Position numbers and translations under genes: made by a program. From Flavipsychrobacter sp. (GTDB taxonomy: Bacteria; Bacteroidota; Bacteroidia; Chitinophagales; Chitinophagaceae), in the NCBI GenBank assembly GCA_031292525.1, contig JARLGY010000050.1:62001-126000 (forward strand): a DNA stretch of 64,000 nucleotides, given 5' to 3'. Positions 51,869 to 60,684 of the stretch are shown here, in pieces. The notes beneath the pieces were generated by a model, which saw only the letters and a program-made list of their open reading frames with translations, had not been told where the DNA came from and searched no databases. Each line of letters begins with the position of its first letter. The stretch's first letter is position 1.

Positions 51869-52018
51869 CTGGTAGCATTGTTTAGCTGGGCAGAACAGTA
51901 GTACTGCAGCCTGCACAAAGCCGTGTCGGCAGCAGCGGTAATAGCTGCCGACTGCCTTTTTTTGTTACTTTTTTGGGCATGCAAAAAAGTAAGGAAATGG
52001 CGGGAACGGACTGAGTAC
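51869..52018. repeat. 150-bp intergenic repeat, copy 1
   Basis: Starts CTGGTAGCAT and ends near GGACTGAGTAC. Copy 2 begins 224 bp later and has the same length with few differences. It contains two hairpins: GTCGGCAGC/GCTGCCGAC (51925-51952) followed by a 7-T run, which is terminator-like, and TTACTTTTTT/AAAAAAGTAA (51965-51992), a perfect 10-bp stem. It may terminate the permease transcript. Confidence 0.88.
51925..51963 (+). terminator. Terminator-like hairpin inside repeat copy 1
   Basis: A 9-bp perfect GC-rich stem (arms 51925-51933 and 51944-51952) and TTTTTTT at 51957-51963, 105 bp after the permease stop. Confidence 0.6.
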
Positions 52019-52092
52019 AGAAAACAAAACAGACGATCCTTCTATAAGTTTGTACACCTGGTAGGCGTGCGGCAATGAGATTGAACCGTGAT

Positions 52093-52242
52093 CTGGTAGC
52101 ATCATTTAGCTGGGCAGAACAGTAGTACTGCAGCCTGCACAAAGCTATGTCGGCTGCAGCTGTCATAGCTGCCGACTGCCTTTTTTTGTTACTTTTTTGG
52201 GCATGCAAAAAAGTAAGGAAATGGCGGGAACGGACTGAATAC
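52093..52242. repeat. 150-bp intergenic repeat, copy 2
   Basis: Same 150-bp length as copy 1 and high identity, including the T-run and the TTACTTTTTT/AAAAAAGTAA hairpin. In the first hairpin one arm has changed (GTCGGCTGC), leaving one mismatch. Between the copies (52019-52092) there is no gene. The 86 bp after it lead to rsgA. Confidence 0.88.
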
Positions 52243-52301
52243 AAAAGCCCCGAATAGCTAGTCATCCCAAACACAGCAAACGGTATTCAATACTAGTCCT
52301 T

Positions 52302-52309
52302 TATATTTG
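52302..52309 (+). promoter_or_regulatory. Possible -7 element for rsgA
   Basis: TATATTTG matches TAnnTTTG exactly, 19 bp before the TTG start of rsgA. No TTTG -33 box is at the right distance. Its place supports a start at 52329. Confidence 0.4.
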
Positions 52310-52328
52310 CAAACTCACAGGCAGCTAA

Positions 52329-53282
52329 TTGGCAGAACAACAAACATACGGGGATAGGAAGGGGCTGGTGTATAAGAGCACCGGCAGCTGGTACATAGTG
52401 CGCGATGCAGATGGTGTAACATGGAAGGCAAGGATAAAGGGGAAGATGAAAATAGATGAAGACATATCATCGACCAACCCTATAGCCGTGGGCGACACGG
52501 TAATGTTTGAGATAGAGAACGAAGACACGCACACCGCTACAATAAAAGATGTGGCTGCGCGCAATAACTACATAGTGCGGGTATCGCCCCACAACAGGAA
52601 CCAGAAGCACATAGTAGCTGCCAACCTGGATACGGCGCTGATCATAGCGACCATAGCATCGCCCCGCACATCGCATGGATTTATAGACCGGTTCCTGGTG
52701 ACTGCTGAGGCCTACCATATACCTGCGGTCATAGTCATCAATAAAATAGATCTGCTGAAAGAAAAGCACGAGGAGCAGCTACAGCACTGGAAGGATATGT
52801 ATGGCAGGGCAGGGTATGAAGTGTACCCCATAGTGGCTACACAGCCCGATCACCTGGCGGTACTGCGGGAGCGACTGAAGGGCGGTGTTACGCTGTTTAG
52901 CGGCCACTCGGGCGTAGGTAAGAGCACGCTTATTAACCAGCTGATACCCGGAATAGGGTTGAAGACGCACATAGTGAGCGATTGGAGCGGCAAGGGCCAG
53001 CATACCACCACATTTGCAGAGATGTTTGACCTGCCGGGCGGCGGCAATATTATAGATACCCCGGGGGTGAAGGAATTTGGCCTGATAGATATGGAGCGCG
53101 AAGAACTGAGCCACTACTTTCCCGAAATGCGGGCGCTGCTGCCGCACTGCCGGTTTAATAACTGCCTGCATATTAATGAGCCGGGCTGTGCTGTAAAGGA
53201 AGCAGTGGACAACAATACTATAGCCCCAGAGCGCTATGTGAGCTACATGATGATACTGGATACAATGGAGAAAAAATGGTAA
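52329..53282 (+). CDS. rsgA: Ribosome small subunit-dependent GTPase A
   Basis: A circularly permuted GTPase that aids late 30S maturation. The 317-residue protein has an N-terminal OB fold (GLVYKSTGSWYIVRDADG), the G4 VINKIDLL ahead of the P-loop FSGHSGVGKSTLINQL (G1) and G3 IDTPGVKEFG, i.e. the order G4-G1-G3 typical of RsgA, and a C-terminal zinc knuckle (CRFNNCLHINEPGCAV). The start is TTG at 52329. No ATG occurs in the first 38 codons, and the frame upstream is not family-like. Confidence 0.95.
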   Translation: MAEQQTYGDRKGLVYKSTGSWYIVRDADGVTWKARIKGKMKIDEDISSTNPIAVGDTVMFEIENEDTHTATIKDVAARNNYIVRVSPHNRNQKHIVAANLDTALIIATIASPRTSHGFIDRFLVTAEAYHIPAVIVINKIDLLKEKHEEQLQHWKDMYGRAGYEVYPIVATQPDHLAVLRERLKGGVTLFSGHSGVGKSTLINQLIPGIGLKTHIVSDWSGKGQHTTTFAEMFDLPGGGNIIDTPGVKEFGLIDMEREELSHYFPEMRALLPHCRFNNCLHINEPGCAVKEAVDNNTIAPERYVSYMMILDTMEKKW

Positions 53283-53304
53283 CTAATTATCTGATTAAGG
53301 AATC

Positions 53305-53607
53305 ATGATCATATACAACATAACACTGAAAGCAGACCACACCGTTGCTGATGAATGGGTGGGCTGGATGAAAACTACACATATGCCTGAACTGCTGCAA
53401 ACAGGGCTGTTTACCGACTACAGGCTATGCAAACTACTGGAGCACGATGATGCAGAAGGCACCACCTTTGTAGTGCAATACTATTGCGATAGTATGGAGG
53501 ATTACCACAACTACATGAACACACACGCACCAGGTATGCGTACCAAAATGCTGAGCAAATTTGGCGATAAAGTAGTGGCTTTCAGAACCGTGATGGAGGT
53601 ACTATAG
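53305..53607 (+). CDS. DUF4286 family protein
   Basis: A 100-residue protein of ferredoxin-like dimeric barrel type, starting IIYNITLKADHTVADEWVGW, then THMPELLQTGLFTDYRLCKLL and FVVQYYCDSMEDYHNYMN. This matches DUF4286, a small Bacteroidota family without known function. It lies 22 bp behind rsgA and is probably co-transcribed. Confidence 0.87.
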   Translation: MIIYNITLKADHTVADEWVGWMKTTHMPELLQTGLFTDYRLCKLLEHDDAEGTTFVVQYYCDSMEDYHNYMNTHAPGMRTKMLSKFGDKVVAFRTVMEVL

Positions 53608-53756
53608 TACAGCAGGCCAATTTATTTTAGGCAACGATTGCGCAGTATTTGCCTCTTTTATGGGGAAATAGTGTGGTTTTATGGCAGTTTGGAGTGTGGA
53701 TATGTGGAAAGCTGCCACTGGTAAGGGTTTTAAGTATGTCTTTTTTTTAGCAAATA

Positions 53757-53787
53757 TTTGCAAGTGTGCTAAACGTGAGTATATTTG
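53757..53787 (+). promoter_or_regulatory. Consensus Bacteroidota promoter of the HU gene
   Basis: TTTG (53757-53760), exactly 19 bp, then TATATTTG (53780-53787): a full match to TTTG-N19-TAnnTTTG. Transcription should start around 53794, giving a leader of about 37 nt before the HU ATG. Confidence 0.8.
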
Positions 53788-53830
53788 TCTAACCTCAAAA
53801 ATTATTTAACACAAAAACACAAAAAAAGCT

Positions 53831-54115
53831 ATGAACAAAGCCGAATTAATCGATGCAATGGCCAAGGATTCTGGCATTACCAAAACACAGGCAAACGAAG
53901 CGCTGGATTCTTTTACAAACGCAGTAGTAACTACGTTGAAGAAAGGCGACCGCGTAACGCTGGTAGGCTTTGGTACCTTCTCTGTAAGTGATCGTTCTGC
54001 CCGTAATGGCCGCAATCCACAAACTGGCGAAGTGATCAAAATCAAAGCTCGTAAAGTGCCTAAATTTAAGGCTGGTAAAGAATTTTCAACTAAAATAAGC
54101 AGCGGTAAAAAGTAG
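53831..54115 (+). CDS. HU family DNA-binding protein
   Basis: A 94-residue nucleoid protein. MNKAELIDAMAKDSGITKTQA and LDSFTNAVVTTLKKGDRVTLVGFGTF (in parts) are the helical core, and the DNA-binding arm contains RSARNGRNPQTGEVI followed by KIKARKVPKFKAGKEF. It binds and bends DNA non-specifically as a dimer. A consensus promoter precedes it and a terminator follows, so it is a single-gene unit. Confidence 0.96.
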   Translation: MNKAELIDAMAKDSGITKTQANEALDSFTNAVVTTLKKGDRVTLVGFGTFSVSDRSARNGRNPQTGEVIKIKARKVPKFKAGKEFSTKISSGKK

Positions 54116-54132
54116 TCTGCTAACCGGTTGTA

Positions 54133-54164
54133 AAAAAAGCAAGGGCAAAAGTCTTTGCTTTTTT
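54133..54164 (+). terminator. Terminator after the HU gene
   Basis: AAAAAAGCAA (54133-54142) pairs with TTGCTTTTTT (54155-54164), the T run being part of the stem. The next promoter element begins directly after it. Confidence 0.65.
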
Positions 54165-54165
54165 C

Positions 54166-54173
54166 TATTTTTG
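54166..54173 (+). promoter_or_regulatory. Possible -7 element for the THX gene
   Basis: TATTTTTG matches TAnnTTTG, 21 bp before the THX ATG and directly behind the HU terminator. No good -33 box is seen, since that place holds the terminator stem. Confidence 0.4.
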
Positions 54174-54194
54174 CACTCTAAAAAATAATTAAAC

Positions 54195-54323
54195 ATGGGA
54201 CGTGGTGATAAACGCACAAAGCGCGGAAAAATATCAATGCACAGTTTTGGTAAGAAACGCATAGCTCGCCGTACGCACAAGCTGGGTGCTAACAAGCCCT
54301 CTTCTGCAGTAGCAAAAGCTTAA
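54195..54323 (+). CDS. 30S ribosomal protein THX
   Basis: A 42-residue, strongly basic protein: MGRGDKRTKRGKISMHSFGK, then KRIARRTHKLGANKPSSAVA, KA. The MGRGDKRTKRGKI start is the THX signature. The protein sits in the head of the 30S subunit in Thermus and many Bacteroidota have it. It is too short for usual ORF cut-offs but is a clear match. A terminator follows 25 bp later. Confidence 0.95.
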   Translation: MGRGDKRTKRGKISMHSFGKKRIARRTHKLGANKPSSAVAKA

Positions 54324-54347
54324 GACATACAGGTAAATCTGTTTAGT

Positions 54348-54375
54348 AAGGCCTTTCTGTGAAGGGCCTTTTTTC
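54348..54375 (+). terminator. Terminator after the THX gene
   Basis: AAGGCCTTTC and GAAGGGCCTT pair with one wobble/mismatch around a TGT loop, followed by a T run. Confidence 0.8.
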
Positions 54376-54510
54376 TATGTCCTGTATTTCGGTTTGTGCT
54401 GCAATAAGGGTATTTTGCAATAGGTTAACTTGCAATAAGCTACAGGCTTTATACCTTTAGTGGCACAGGCGCAGAGCCTGCAAGCAAATACCTCTTTATT
54501 ATTTACAGCT

Positions 54511-55503
54511 ATGGCAAACTTTCATACAAAAGATATTTCGGGTAAGAACTTCCTGGTAACGGGCGGCGCAGGCTTTATTGGCAGCCATATTGTGGAATAC
54601 CTGGTAAAGAATGGTGCAGGCAAGGTGCGTGTGCTGGATAACCTGGCAACAGGCCTGCAGTCGAACATAGACCTGTTTAGCGGTTATGCCAACTATGAGT
54701 TTGTACTGGGCGATATACGCGACTATGATACCTGCGTGGAAGCTGTGAAGGGAATAGACCATGTGAGCCACCAGGCCGCGCTGGGGTCGGTGCCCAGGAG
54801 TGTGAAAGACCCTGTGACCAGCAATGCAGTAAATATAAGCGGCTTCCTGAACATGATAACCGCTGCTAAAGATGGAGGCGTGAAGACCTTTGTATATGCA
54901 TCGTCATCGGCTATTTACGGGGATGAACCTAACCTGCCCAAGAGGGAGGAGAAGGTAGGTAATCCATTATCGCCCTATGCTGTAACTAAGAAGACCAATG
55001 AACTGTATGCAGAAGTGTTTGCAAAGCTGTATGGCTTGAAGGTAGTAGGATTGAGGTACTTTAACGTGTTTGGGCCACGGCAGGACCCTAATGGTCCCTA
55101 TGCAGCTGTTATACCACTATTTGTAAGCGGCATCATGCAGCAGACACCTGTGTATATAAACGGCGATGGTGAGCAGACCCGTGATTTCACTTTTGTAGAT
55201 AATGCAGTGCAGGCCAATATACGCGGCATGCTTACTGATAATGAGGCTGCTTTTGGACAAGCTTATAATGTAGCAGTAGGAGAGAACTTCTCAGTTAACT
55301 TCCTATACCAATCGATACGCGAGCAGTTGGGTATAGCACACAATGCTACTTACAGGGAAGAACGTGCAGGCGATATAAGGAACTCACTGGCAGATATAAG
55401 CAAAGCACAAACCTTGCTAGAGTACCAGCCCACCAAAAGGTTTATAGATGGCCTGGCGCAAACTGTAGAATTCTTTAAGGCTAAAGAACGACAGGTGGTG
55501 TAG
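54511..55503 (+). CDS. NAD-dependent epimerase (UDP-sugar 4-epimerase, WbpP-like)
   Basis: A 330-residue extended-SDR enzyme. NAD site NFLVTGGAGFIGSHIVEYL, LDNLATG, catalytic YASSSAIYGDEPNLP with Tyr in SPYAVTKKTNELY (YxxxK), RYFNVFGPRQDPNGPYAAVIP and NGDGEQTRDFTFVDNAVQA. The wording fits UDP-GlcNAc/GlcNAcA 4-epimerases of the WbpP/TviC type better than GalE. Start ATG at 54511 is preferred over a GTG at 54460. It feeds the surface-glycan genes to the right. Confidence 0.88.
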   Translation: MANFHTKDISGKNFLVTGGAGFIGSHIVEYLVKNGAGKVRVLDNLATGLQSNIDLFSGYANYEFVLGDIRDYDTCVEAVKGIDHVSHQAALGSVPRSVKDPVTSNAVNISGFLNMITAAKDGGVKTFVYASSSAIYGDEPNLPKREEKVGNPLSPYAVTKKTNELYAEVFAKLYGLKVVGLRYFNVFGPRQDPNGPYAAVIPLFVSGIMQQTPVYINGDGEQTRDFTFVDNAVQANIRGMLTDNEAAFGQAYNVAVGENFSVNFLYQSIREQLGIAHNATYREERAGDIRNSLADISKAQTLLEYQPTKRFIDGLAQTVEFFKAKERQVV

Positions 55504-55524
55504 TTTACAGCCCTGAACTAAAAT

Positions 55525-55562
55525 AAAAAAGGAAGGATATGTTCGCATATCCTTCCTTTTTT
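55525..55562. terminator. Bidirectional terminator with UUCG loop
   Basis: A perfect 17-bp stem with arms AAAAAAGGAAGGATATG (55525-55541) and CATATCCTTCCTTTTTT (55546-55562) around the very stable tetraloop TTCG. A run of A on one side and T on the other lets it serve both the epimerase gene and the convergent response regulator. Confidence 0.93.
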
Positions 55563-55603
55563 GTGTGGACCAACATGAAGCATGGTCTGTTTATGTAAGC
55601 TAA

Positions 55604-56014
55604 TTATGCTTCTACCATCATGTTGCTGATGATCTCGTTGAGCATGTTGAACGTAATTGGTTTGCTCATGAAGCGTTTCACAGCTGGTACCTTATTGGAT
55701 CTCAGCTTATCATTAATATCTGTAGAAGAGGTGATGATGTATATGGCGAAGCTATTCTGCTGTTCTTCGGGAAGCTTTTGGAATTCCTGTAAAAATGCAA
55801 ACCCATCCATAAGCGGCATATGGATATCCAACATGACTACTGTTTTGTGGCCTTCAGGGTTAACAGGTTGCTTCTTTATGTATTCATAAGCTTCTTGTGC
55901 GTGCAGGAATGTATGTACGCCTATACTACTATCTATATTCTGCAACATGCGTTCTGCAATAAAGCAGTTGAGGGAATTGTTGTCAACTATAATGAAGTCT
56001 AAATGCATAGTCAT
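55604..56014 (-). CDS. Single-domain response regulator
   Basis: A 136-residue receiver: HLDFIIVDNNSLNCFIAERM (acid pocket VDN), phospho-acceptor Asp63 in VVMLDIHMPLMDG, switch Ser in YIITSSTD and lysine in RFMSKPIT. No output domain. Starts 3 bp after the hybrid kinase stop, so the pair is one operon and this is probably its partner. The second Met (56008) is an alternative start. Confidence 0.9.
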   Translation of the reverse strand: MTMHLDFIIVDNNSLNCFIAERMLQNIDSSIGVHTFLHAQEAYEYIKKQPVNPEGHKTVVMLDIHMPLMDGFAFLQEFQKLPEEQQNSFAIYIITSSTDINDKLRSNKVPAVKRFMSKPITFNMLNEIISNMMVEA

Positions 56015-56017
56015 GGT

Positions 56018-57106
56018 TTATTTTTTGTTAGGTATAACAATTTTAAAAGTGCTGCCCACATCTTCTTTAGAATCTACGTATATATCGCCTCCCAGTTTTT
56101 GCAACGCATCTTTTAAATTGTAAAGCCCCAGGCCTGAGCCGTATTCTACTGAGGTAGCCCTGTAGAGCGGTTCAAAAATATTCCTGATGTAATCAGCTTT
56201 AATACCTATACCATTGTCTTTAACTATAATTGTTGCTATATCATTGGCCACAGTTATATCTAATGCTACAAAATTATCACTAATATTTTTTCTTTGGTAT
56301 TTAAACGCGTTCGATAACAAATTATTTACAATAACGTGTAACAGGGTTTTGTTCGATCTGAAGGTCTCCTGCTGATCTATATTACATGTGAAAGTTATGG
56401 CTTTCCTGGCCCGCTCCGGCTCATAGGCCTGCTCCAACTCATCGGCCAGGCCCTGGAAAGAGATCTCAGAGATATTAGTGCTGTCATTCTTAAGCTGGTG
56501 GTAATCATGTGTGTTCTCTACATAATTATCCAATTGTACCATGGCAAGCCCCACCATTTGTAATATTTCTTTCACACTATCCGGCACATCATCCATATGC
56601 TGGGCTATTTCAACAAGGCTTAAAACACTGAGGATAGGATCGCGTAGGCCATGTGTGACGTTATATGCAAACTCATCCAGTTGTTTGTATGCACGGTGCA
56701 GCTCCTCATTTTTCTGTGTGAGCAGTGAACTTGTGAGGTAGTGCTTGTAACCATCGCTAATGGCTGCTTTGATCTCAGCAGCAGACCATGGTTTTTTTAT
56801 ATACTTAAAAATATTGCCTTTGTTTACGCCATTTACCAAAGCTTCCATATCGGTATAGCCGCTTACCAGCATACGTACAGGCCTGGGGAAACGAAGTTTT
56901 ATTTCTTCGAGGAACTCTACACCTGAACTGCCGGGCATGCGCTGATCGCACATTACAATGCTGATGTCAGGGTTTTGTGCCAGGTAATTCATGGCCTCTA
57001 CCTGGGAAGCTGCCAAGAGAATTTTATAATCAAACCTGAAAGTTGATTTGAAACTGCTGAGATTATTGATCTCATCGTCAACATAAAGAATTTTTATTTC
57101 CTCCAT
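56018..57106 (-). CDS. Hybrid receiver-histidine kinase, soluble
   Basis: A 362-residue protein without membrane segments. Residues 1-120: receiver domain (ILYVDDEINN, Asp54 in VMCDQRMPG, Lys in YIKKPW), RpfG-like in wording. Residues about 135-210: dimerisation helix with His152 in YNVTHGLRDPIL, a diverged H-box since SHDLRxPL is usual. Residues 225-360: ATPase with VNNLLSNAFKYQRK, IIVKDNGIGI and YGSGLGLYNLKDAL. The receiver-first order suggests it takes phosphate from another kinase and passes it to the receiver gene directly downstream. Confidence 0.9.
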   Translation of the reverse strand: MEEIKILYVDDEINNLSSFKSTFRFDYKILLAASQVEAMNYLAQNPDISIVMCDQRMPGSSGVEFLEEIKLRFPRPVRMLVSGYTDMEALVNGVNKGNIFKYIKKPWSAAEIKAAISDGYKHYLTSSLLTQKNEELHRAYKQLDEFAYNVTHGLRDPILSVLSLVEIAQHMDDVPDSVKEILQMVGLAMVQLDNYVENTHDYHQLKNDSTNISEISFQGLADELEQAYEPERARKAITFTCNIDQQETFRSNKTLLHVIVNNLLSNAFKYQRKNISDNFVALDITVANDIATIIVKDNGIGIKADYIRNIFEPLYRATSVEYGSGLGLYNLKDALQKLGGDIYVDSKEDVGSTFKIVIPNKK

Positions 57107-57159
57107 TTTATCTCACTTTATAAGTTTTGAATGTTTCAGGTAATGGTGTTATTGCAAGC

Positions 57160-58365
57160 TTAGCTATTTCCACGCTTATGTTTCTCCAGCAGGGTGTTAT
57201 AGTATAAAGACATATCGGCTACCAGGCGGTGGTAAGAGAAATTGCTGTGTGCAAATACTTTCCCATCTGCCCCAAAACGGCTGCGCATGTCTTCGTCATT
57301 GATCAGTTTTAGCAGGGCTGCAGCAAACATTTCTGCATTACCAGCCTCTACCAAGAACCCGGTTTTGTTATCCAGCACCACATCTGCAACGCCACCTATA
57401 TTAGTTGATACTATTGGCCTGCCGGCAGCCTGTGCTTCTATTAGTGATAATGGGGTACCCTCGTTATGAGAAGTGAGCGCCACAATATCTAATGCTGCCA
57501 AAACCTCGTCCATATTTAACTGCCAGGAAAGGCAAGTAGCTGTGGCCAACCTGTTTTCCTGTGGATAGTAACTATAGTCTATGTTGTGTCTTCTAAATTC
57601 TTCTTCCATGTCCTTGCGCATATCGCCATCGCCAATCACTATGAACTTTATCTTTTTATCCGTTTGGGCCAGTACTTTGGCAGCGGATTCTACAAAGAGG
57701 GTGTGATTTTTGACGGGGACAATACGCCCAATAATGCCAATTGTCAAATCGTCTTCGGCTATTTGGTAGCGGGCACGGAACTCCTGTCTTTTGGCTTCCT
57801 GGTTAGTGCGGAACTTATCGAGGTCAAGCCCAAGGGGTATCACCTTTATTTTATCTTCCGGGCAAATGTTGTAGGTGTTAGCTAACTCATCTTTCTGAAT
57901 AGGGCTTATTGCAATGATGCCTGTTGATTTTTTAGCCAGGTACCTTTCCAGCATAATGAAGCTTTCTGTTTGCCACTTGCTGAAGTAGCTATGGAAAACG
58001 TGGCCATGAAAAGTATGCAATACTATAGGAACATTACAGGCATCTGCAGCCATGCGCCCAATGATGCCGGCTTTAGCTGCATGGGTATGTACAATATCGG
58101 GTTTGAATTTTTCAATCAGAGCCTTCACCTCAAGATAGGCCTGTCCGTCATTTACGGGGTGTATGCTCCGCTTCATTTTAGAGACCACAAACGGATTGAG
58201 TCCTAACTGATCGGTAAGATATGTGGCATCCTGCTCATGATCATCTTTTTCACCAATAACCAGTACGGTGTCAAATTCAGGAGCCATATACTTGGTCAAG
58301 TACGTTGCATTGATCGTAGGACCACCAATAATCAAACGATTCAATATACGGAGCACGCGAGGCAT
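57160..58365 (-). CDS. Glycosyltransferase family 4
   Basis: A 401-residue GT-B enzyme. N-terminal half: LRILNRLIIGGPTINATYL, PDIVHTHAAKAGIIGRMAA, LHTFHGHVFHSYF. C-terminal nucleotide-sugar half: IGIIGRIVPVKNHTLFV, FIVIGDGDMRKDME and the EX7E region NEGTPLSLIEAQAAGRPIVST. It acts in polysaccharide or LPS assembly. Donor and acceptor are unknown. No gene lies in the 168 bp between it and asnB except a possible -7 element (TATTTTTG, minus strand 58405-58398). Confidence 0.92.
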   Translation of the reverse strand: MPRVLRILNRLIIGGPTINATYLTKYMAPEFDTVLVIGEKDDHEQDATYLTDQLGLNPFVVSKMKRSIHPVNDGQAYLEVKALIEKFKPDIVHTHAAKAGIIGRMAADACNVPIVLHTFHGHVFHSYFSKWQTESFIMLERYLAKKSTGIIAISPIQKDELANTYNICPEDKIKVIPLGLDLDKFRTNQEAKRQEFRARYQIAEDDLTIGIIGRIVPVKNHTLFVESAAKVLAQTDKKIKFIVIGDGDMRKDMEEEFRRHNIDYSYYPQENRLATATCLSWQLNMDEVLAALDIVALTSHNEGTPLSLIEAQAAGRPIVSTNIGGVADVVLDNKTGFLVEAGNAEMFAAALLKLINDEDMRSRFGADGKVFAHSNFSYHRLVADMSLYYNTLLEKHKRGNS

Positions 58366-58533
58366 GAAGGACTATCAGTGTTGTTGGTAAACGGATTCAA
58401 AAATAAAAAAAAGCAACTACAATTTTGTATGTTAATCTCGGTAAGCAGGAAAGGTCTTCGGCAAAGTGTTGATCAATATCAACATGCACTTCAGGATTTT
58501 TCTGCTATTGCATGTTCACAGTTCCAATGATTG

Positions 58534-60447
58534 TCAGGCAATGTAATATTTTTTCCACCAGTATTGAAATACGATAAGAGCCCATATTGTAGCGTGGCTA
58601 TCCTCAGGATTGTTGCTTTTCAATTTGGTTTTTAAGTTTTCAATAGCTGCCACGTCAAAAATGGCCTGCTGCATTACGAAGCTTTTACTCAAAAGGTCAT
58701 CGTTAATAAGGCCCCACAACTCTTTCCTAAACCATTGCAGCAGGGGGATTTCAAAGCCATGTTTGGGCCGGTTGTATATTTCCTCGGGCAGCATGGGCCT
58801 AAAAGCGTCCTGCAAGATCTTCTTTTTTAAGTGTTTGTCTATTTTATAAGAAGACGGCAGTGAAAAAGCGAAATCTACCACTTTATAGTCGAGGAACGGA
58901 CTGCGTACTTCAAGGCTATTGGCCATACTCATCAGGTCCACCTTTACCAGCATATCTCCAGTAAGTACCAGGTCCATATCGGTAAGTAATACCTCATTAA
59001 AGTCATCTTCGCCAAGAGCGGAAAGAATAGCAGTGCGTTCCTGCTCCATTAATTGTGTATCTACTTTGGCCTGAATGTCCGGCAGTAACAGGCTATTTAC
59101 CTTTTGTCTGCTATTGAAAGTTGCCCACCGCCAGTACCTGTCTTTAACAGATAGCGACCCGCCTTCTGCAAAACGATGTAGTTGGCGGAAAAGATTGGTG
59201 AATTTGCCATTGCGGCTGCGTGGTAGTACCTTCCATAGAGGTAAGCCGGCCTTTACTATTGAGTTTGTAAACGTTTGCTGCCGCATTTTCCACTCTGCGG
59301 CGTGTTTGTTGTAACCGGAAAAAACCTCATCGCCACCATCGCCGCTGAGGGCTACAGTAACGTGCTTCCTGGTTTCGTGACATAAAATATACTCGGGTAT
59401 AGCAGAAGAATCTGCAAAGGGTTCGTCTATATAATCCAGCACATCGTAAATGTGTTGTAAAAAGTCATTATTGGATAACGAGAATACAGTATGTTCTGTC
59501 TTGTATTGCTTGGCTACAAGAGCTGCATACTTTGTTTCGTCAAAAAAAGCATTGTCTTTATAGCCAACAGAGAAAGTATTGAGTTTTTGGGTATGCCTGC
59601 TTGCCAGGGCCACAATAACGGATGAGTCGATACCGCCGCTTAGGAAAGCACCCAGGGGTACATCTGCAATCATTCGCTCCCGTACTGACTCATCCATTTT
59701 ATCAACCAGGAGTGATTTAGCTTCGTCGTAAGTATAGTTGTTATAGCTTTCAGGATGCGTTTTTAGCTGATAATACGGCGCATATTCTAACAGACCCCGG
59801 GGATCTATGATCATATAATGGCCAGGCTTTACCTTAGCTACGCCCTTCAACATACTTTGAGGCTGTGGTATATAATTGAGCTGCAGGTATTGGTGCAATA
59901 CGGTATAGTCCAGTTCTTTGGGAATATCCCACTCCAGCAATGACTTCATTTCGGACGAAAATGCGAGATAACTATCGCAGAGATAGTATAGCAGAGGTTT
60001 TTTTCCGTACCTGTCGCGCGCTATTATCATACGACCCGTTACGGTATCATAAAAAGAGAAGGCAAAAAAGCCACTTAACCATTGCAGGCAATCTGTTCCA
60101 TATTCAATAAGCAGGTAAAGCAATACTTCTGTATCAGAAGTGATTTCTGTGAGGCCGGCCTGTTGCCAGGCCTTTTGCAAATGCTGTGGTACGAGTTCTT
60201 TGAAATTGAAAATCTCTCCATTAAAGATAATGACATACCTACCTGTAGCGTCTTTCATGGGTTGTGCGGCATGGGTGGTAGTGTCGATTATAGACAAACG
60301 CCTATGGCCAAGCCCAACAGTTTCTGTATGGAAAGTATTTCCACTATCAGGCCCTCTTAACGCTAATTTCTGATTGGAATCATTTAATTTTGTTAAGTGA
60401 ACTATAGCTTCCTTTTGTAAGGCGTAAAAACCTGTGATACCGCACAT
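58534..60447 (-). CDS. asnB: Asparagine synthase (glutamine-hydrolysing)
   Basis: A 637-residue enzyme transferring amide nitrogen from glutamine. Glutaminase domain with Cys2 (MCGITGFYA), GHRRLSIID, IIFNGEIFNFKEL and RDRYGKKPLLYYL. Synthetase domain with the ATP-pyrophosphatase loop AFLSGGIDSSVIVALASR, SGDGGDEVFSGYNKH and the end RPKHGFEIPLLQW. In polysaccharide loci such paralogues often amidate uronic acids on glycans rather than make free asparagine. The neighbours (GT4, RfbH) make this possible here. Confidence 0.92.
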   Translation of the reverse strand: MCGITGFYALQKEAIVHLTKLNDSNQKLALRGPDSGNTFHTETVGLGHRRLSIIDTTTHAAQPMKDATGRYVIIFNGEIFNFKELVPQHLQKAWQQAGLTEITSDTEVLLYLLIEYGTDCLQWLSGFFAFSFYDTVTGRMIIARDRYGKKPLLYYLCDSYLAFSSEMKSLLEWDIPKELDYTVLHQYLQLNYIPQPQSMLKGVAKVKPGHYMIIDPRGLLEYAPYYQLKTHPESYNNYTYDEAKSLLVDKMDESVRERMIADVPLGAFLSGGIDSSVIVALASRHTQKLNTFSVGYKDNAFFDETKYAALVAKQYKTEHTVFSLSNNDFLQHIYDVLDYIDEPFADSSAIPEYILCHETRKHVTVALSGDGGDEVFSGYNKHAAEWKMRQQTFTNSIVKAGLPLWKVLPRSRNGKFTNLFRQLHRFAEGGSLSVKDRYWRWATFNSRQKVNSLLLPDIQAKVDTQLMEQERTAILSALGEDDFNEVLLTDMDLVLTGDMLVKVDLMSMANSLEVRSPFLDYKVVDFAFSLPSSYKIDKHLKKKILQDAFRPMLPEEIYNRPKHGFEIPLLQWFRKELWGLINDDLLSKSFVMQQAIFDVAAIENLKTKLKSNNPEDSHATIWALIVFQYWWKKYYIA

Positions 60448-60684
60448 TCAGGTAAAGAATAAATGATAAAAATTAATTTCAATAATAAAAAATAAAGATA
60501 GTTGTTCGCGGTTTATTTGCGTAGTCATCTATGATTATTCATTTATTACTTATTGCCGGATCCAATATTATACTTAAATGTGCCGTTAAGCAAATACAAA
60601 TGAGACGTTAACAGATGAAATAACTATTATAAAATCCTTTAGTGTGAGTAATTTCACTGAACTAATACCAATAAAAATAGCTGA

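Noticed and set aside
53785-53991. 68-residue frame overlapping the HU start
   Set aside because: Out of frame with HU and without family features.
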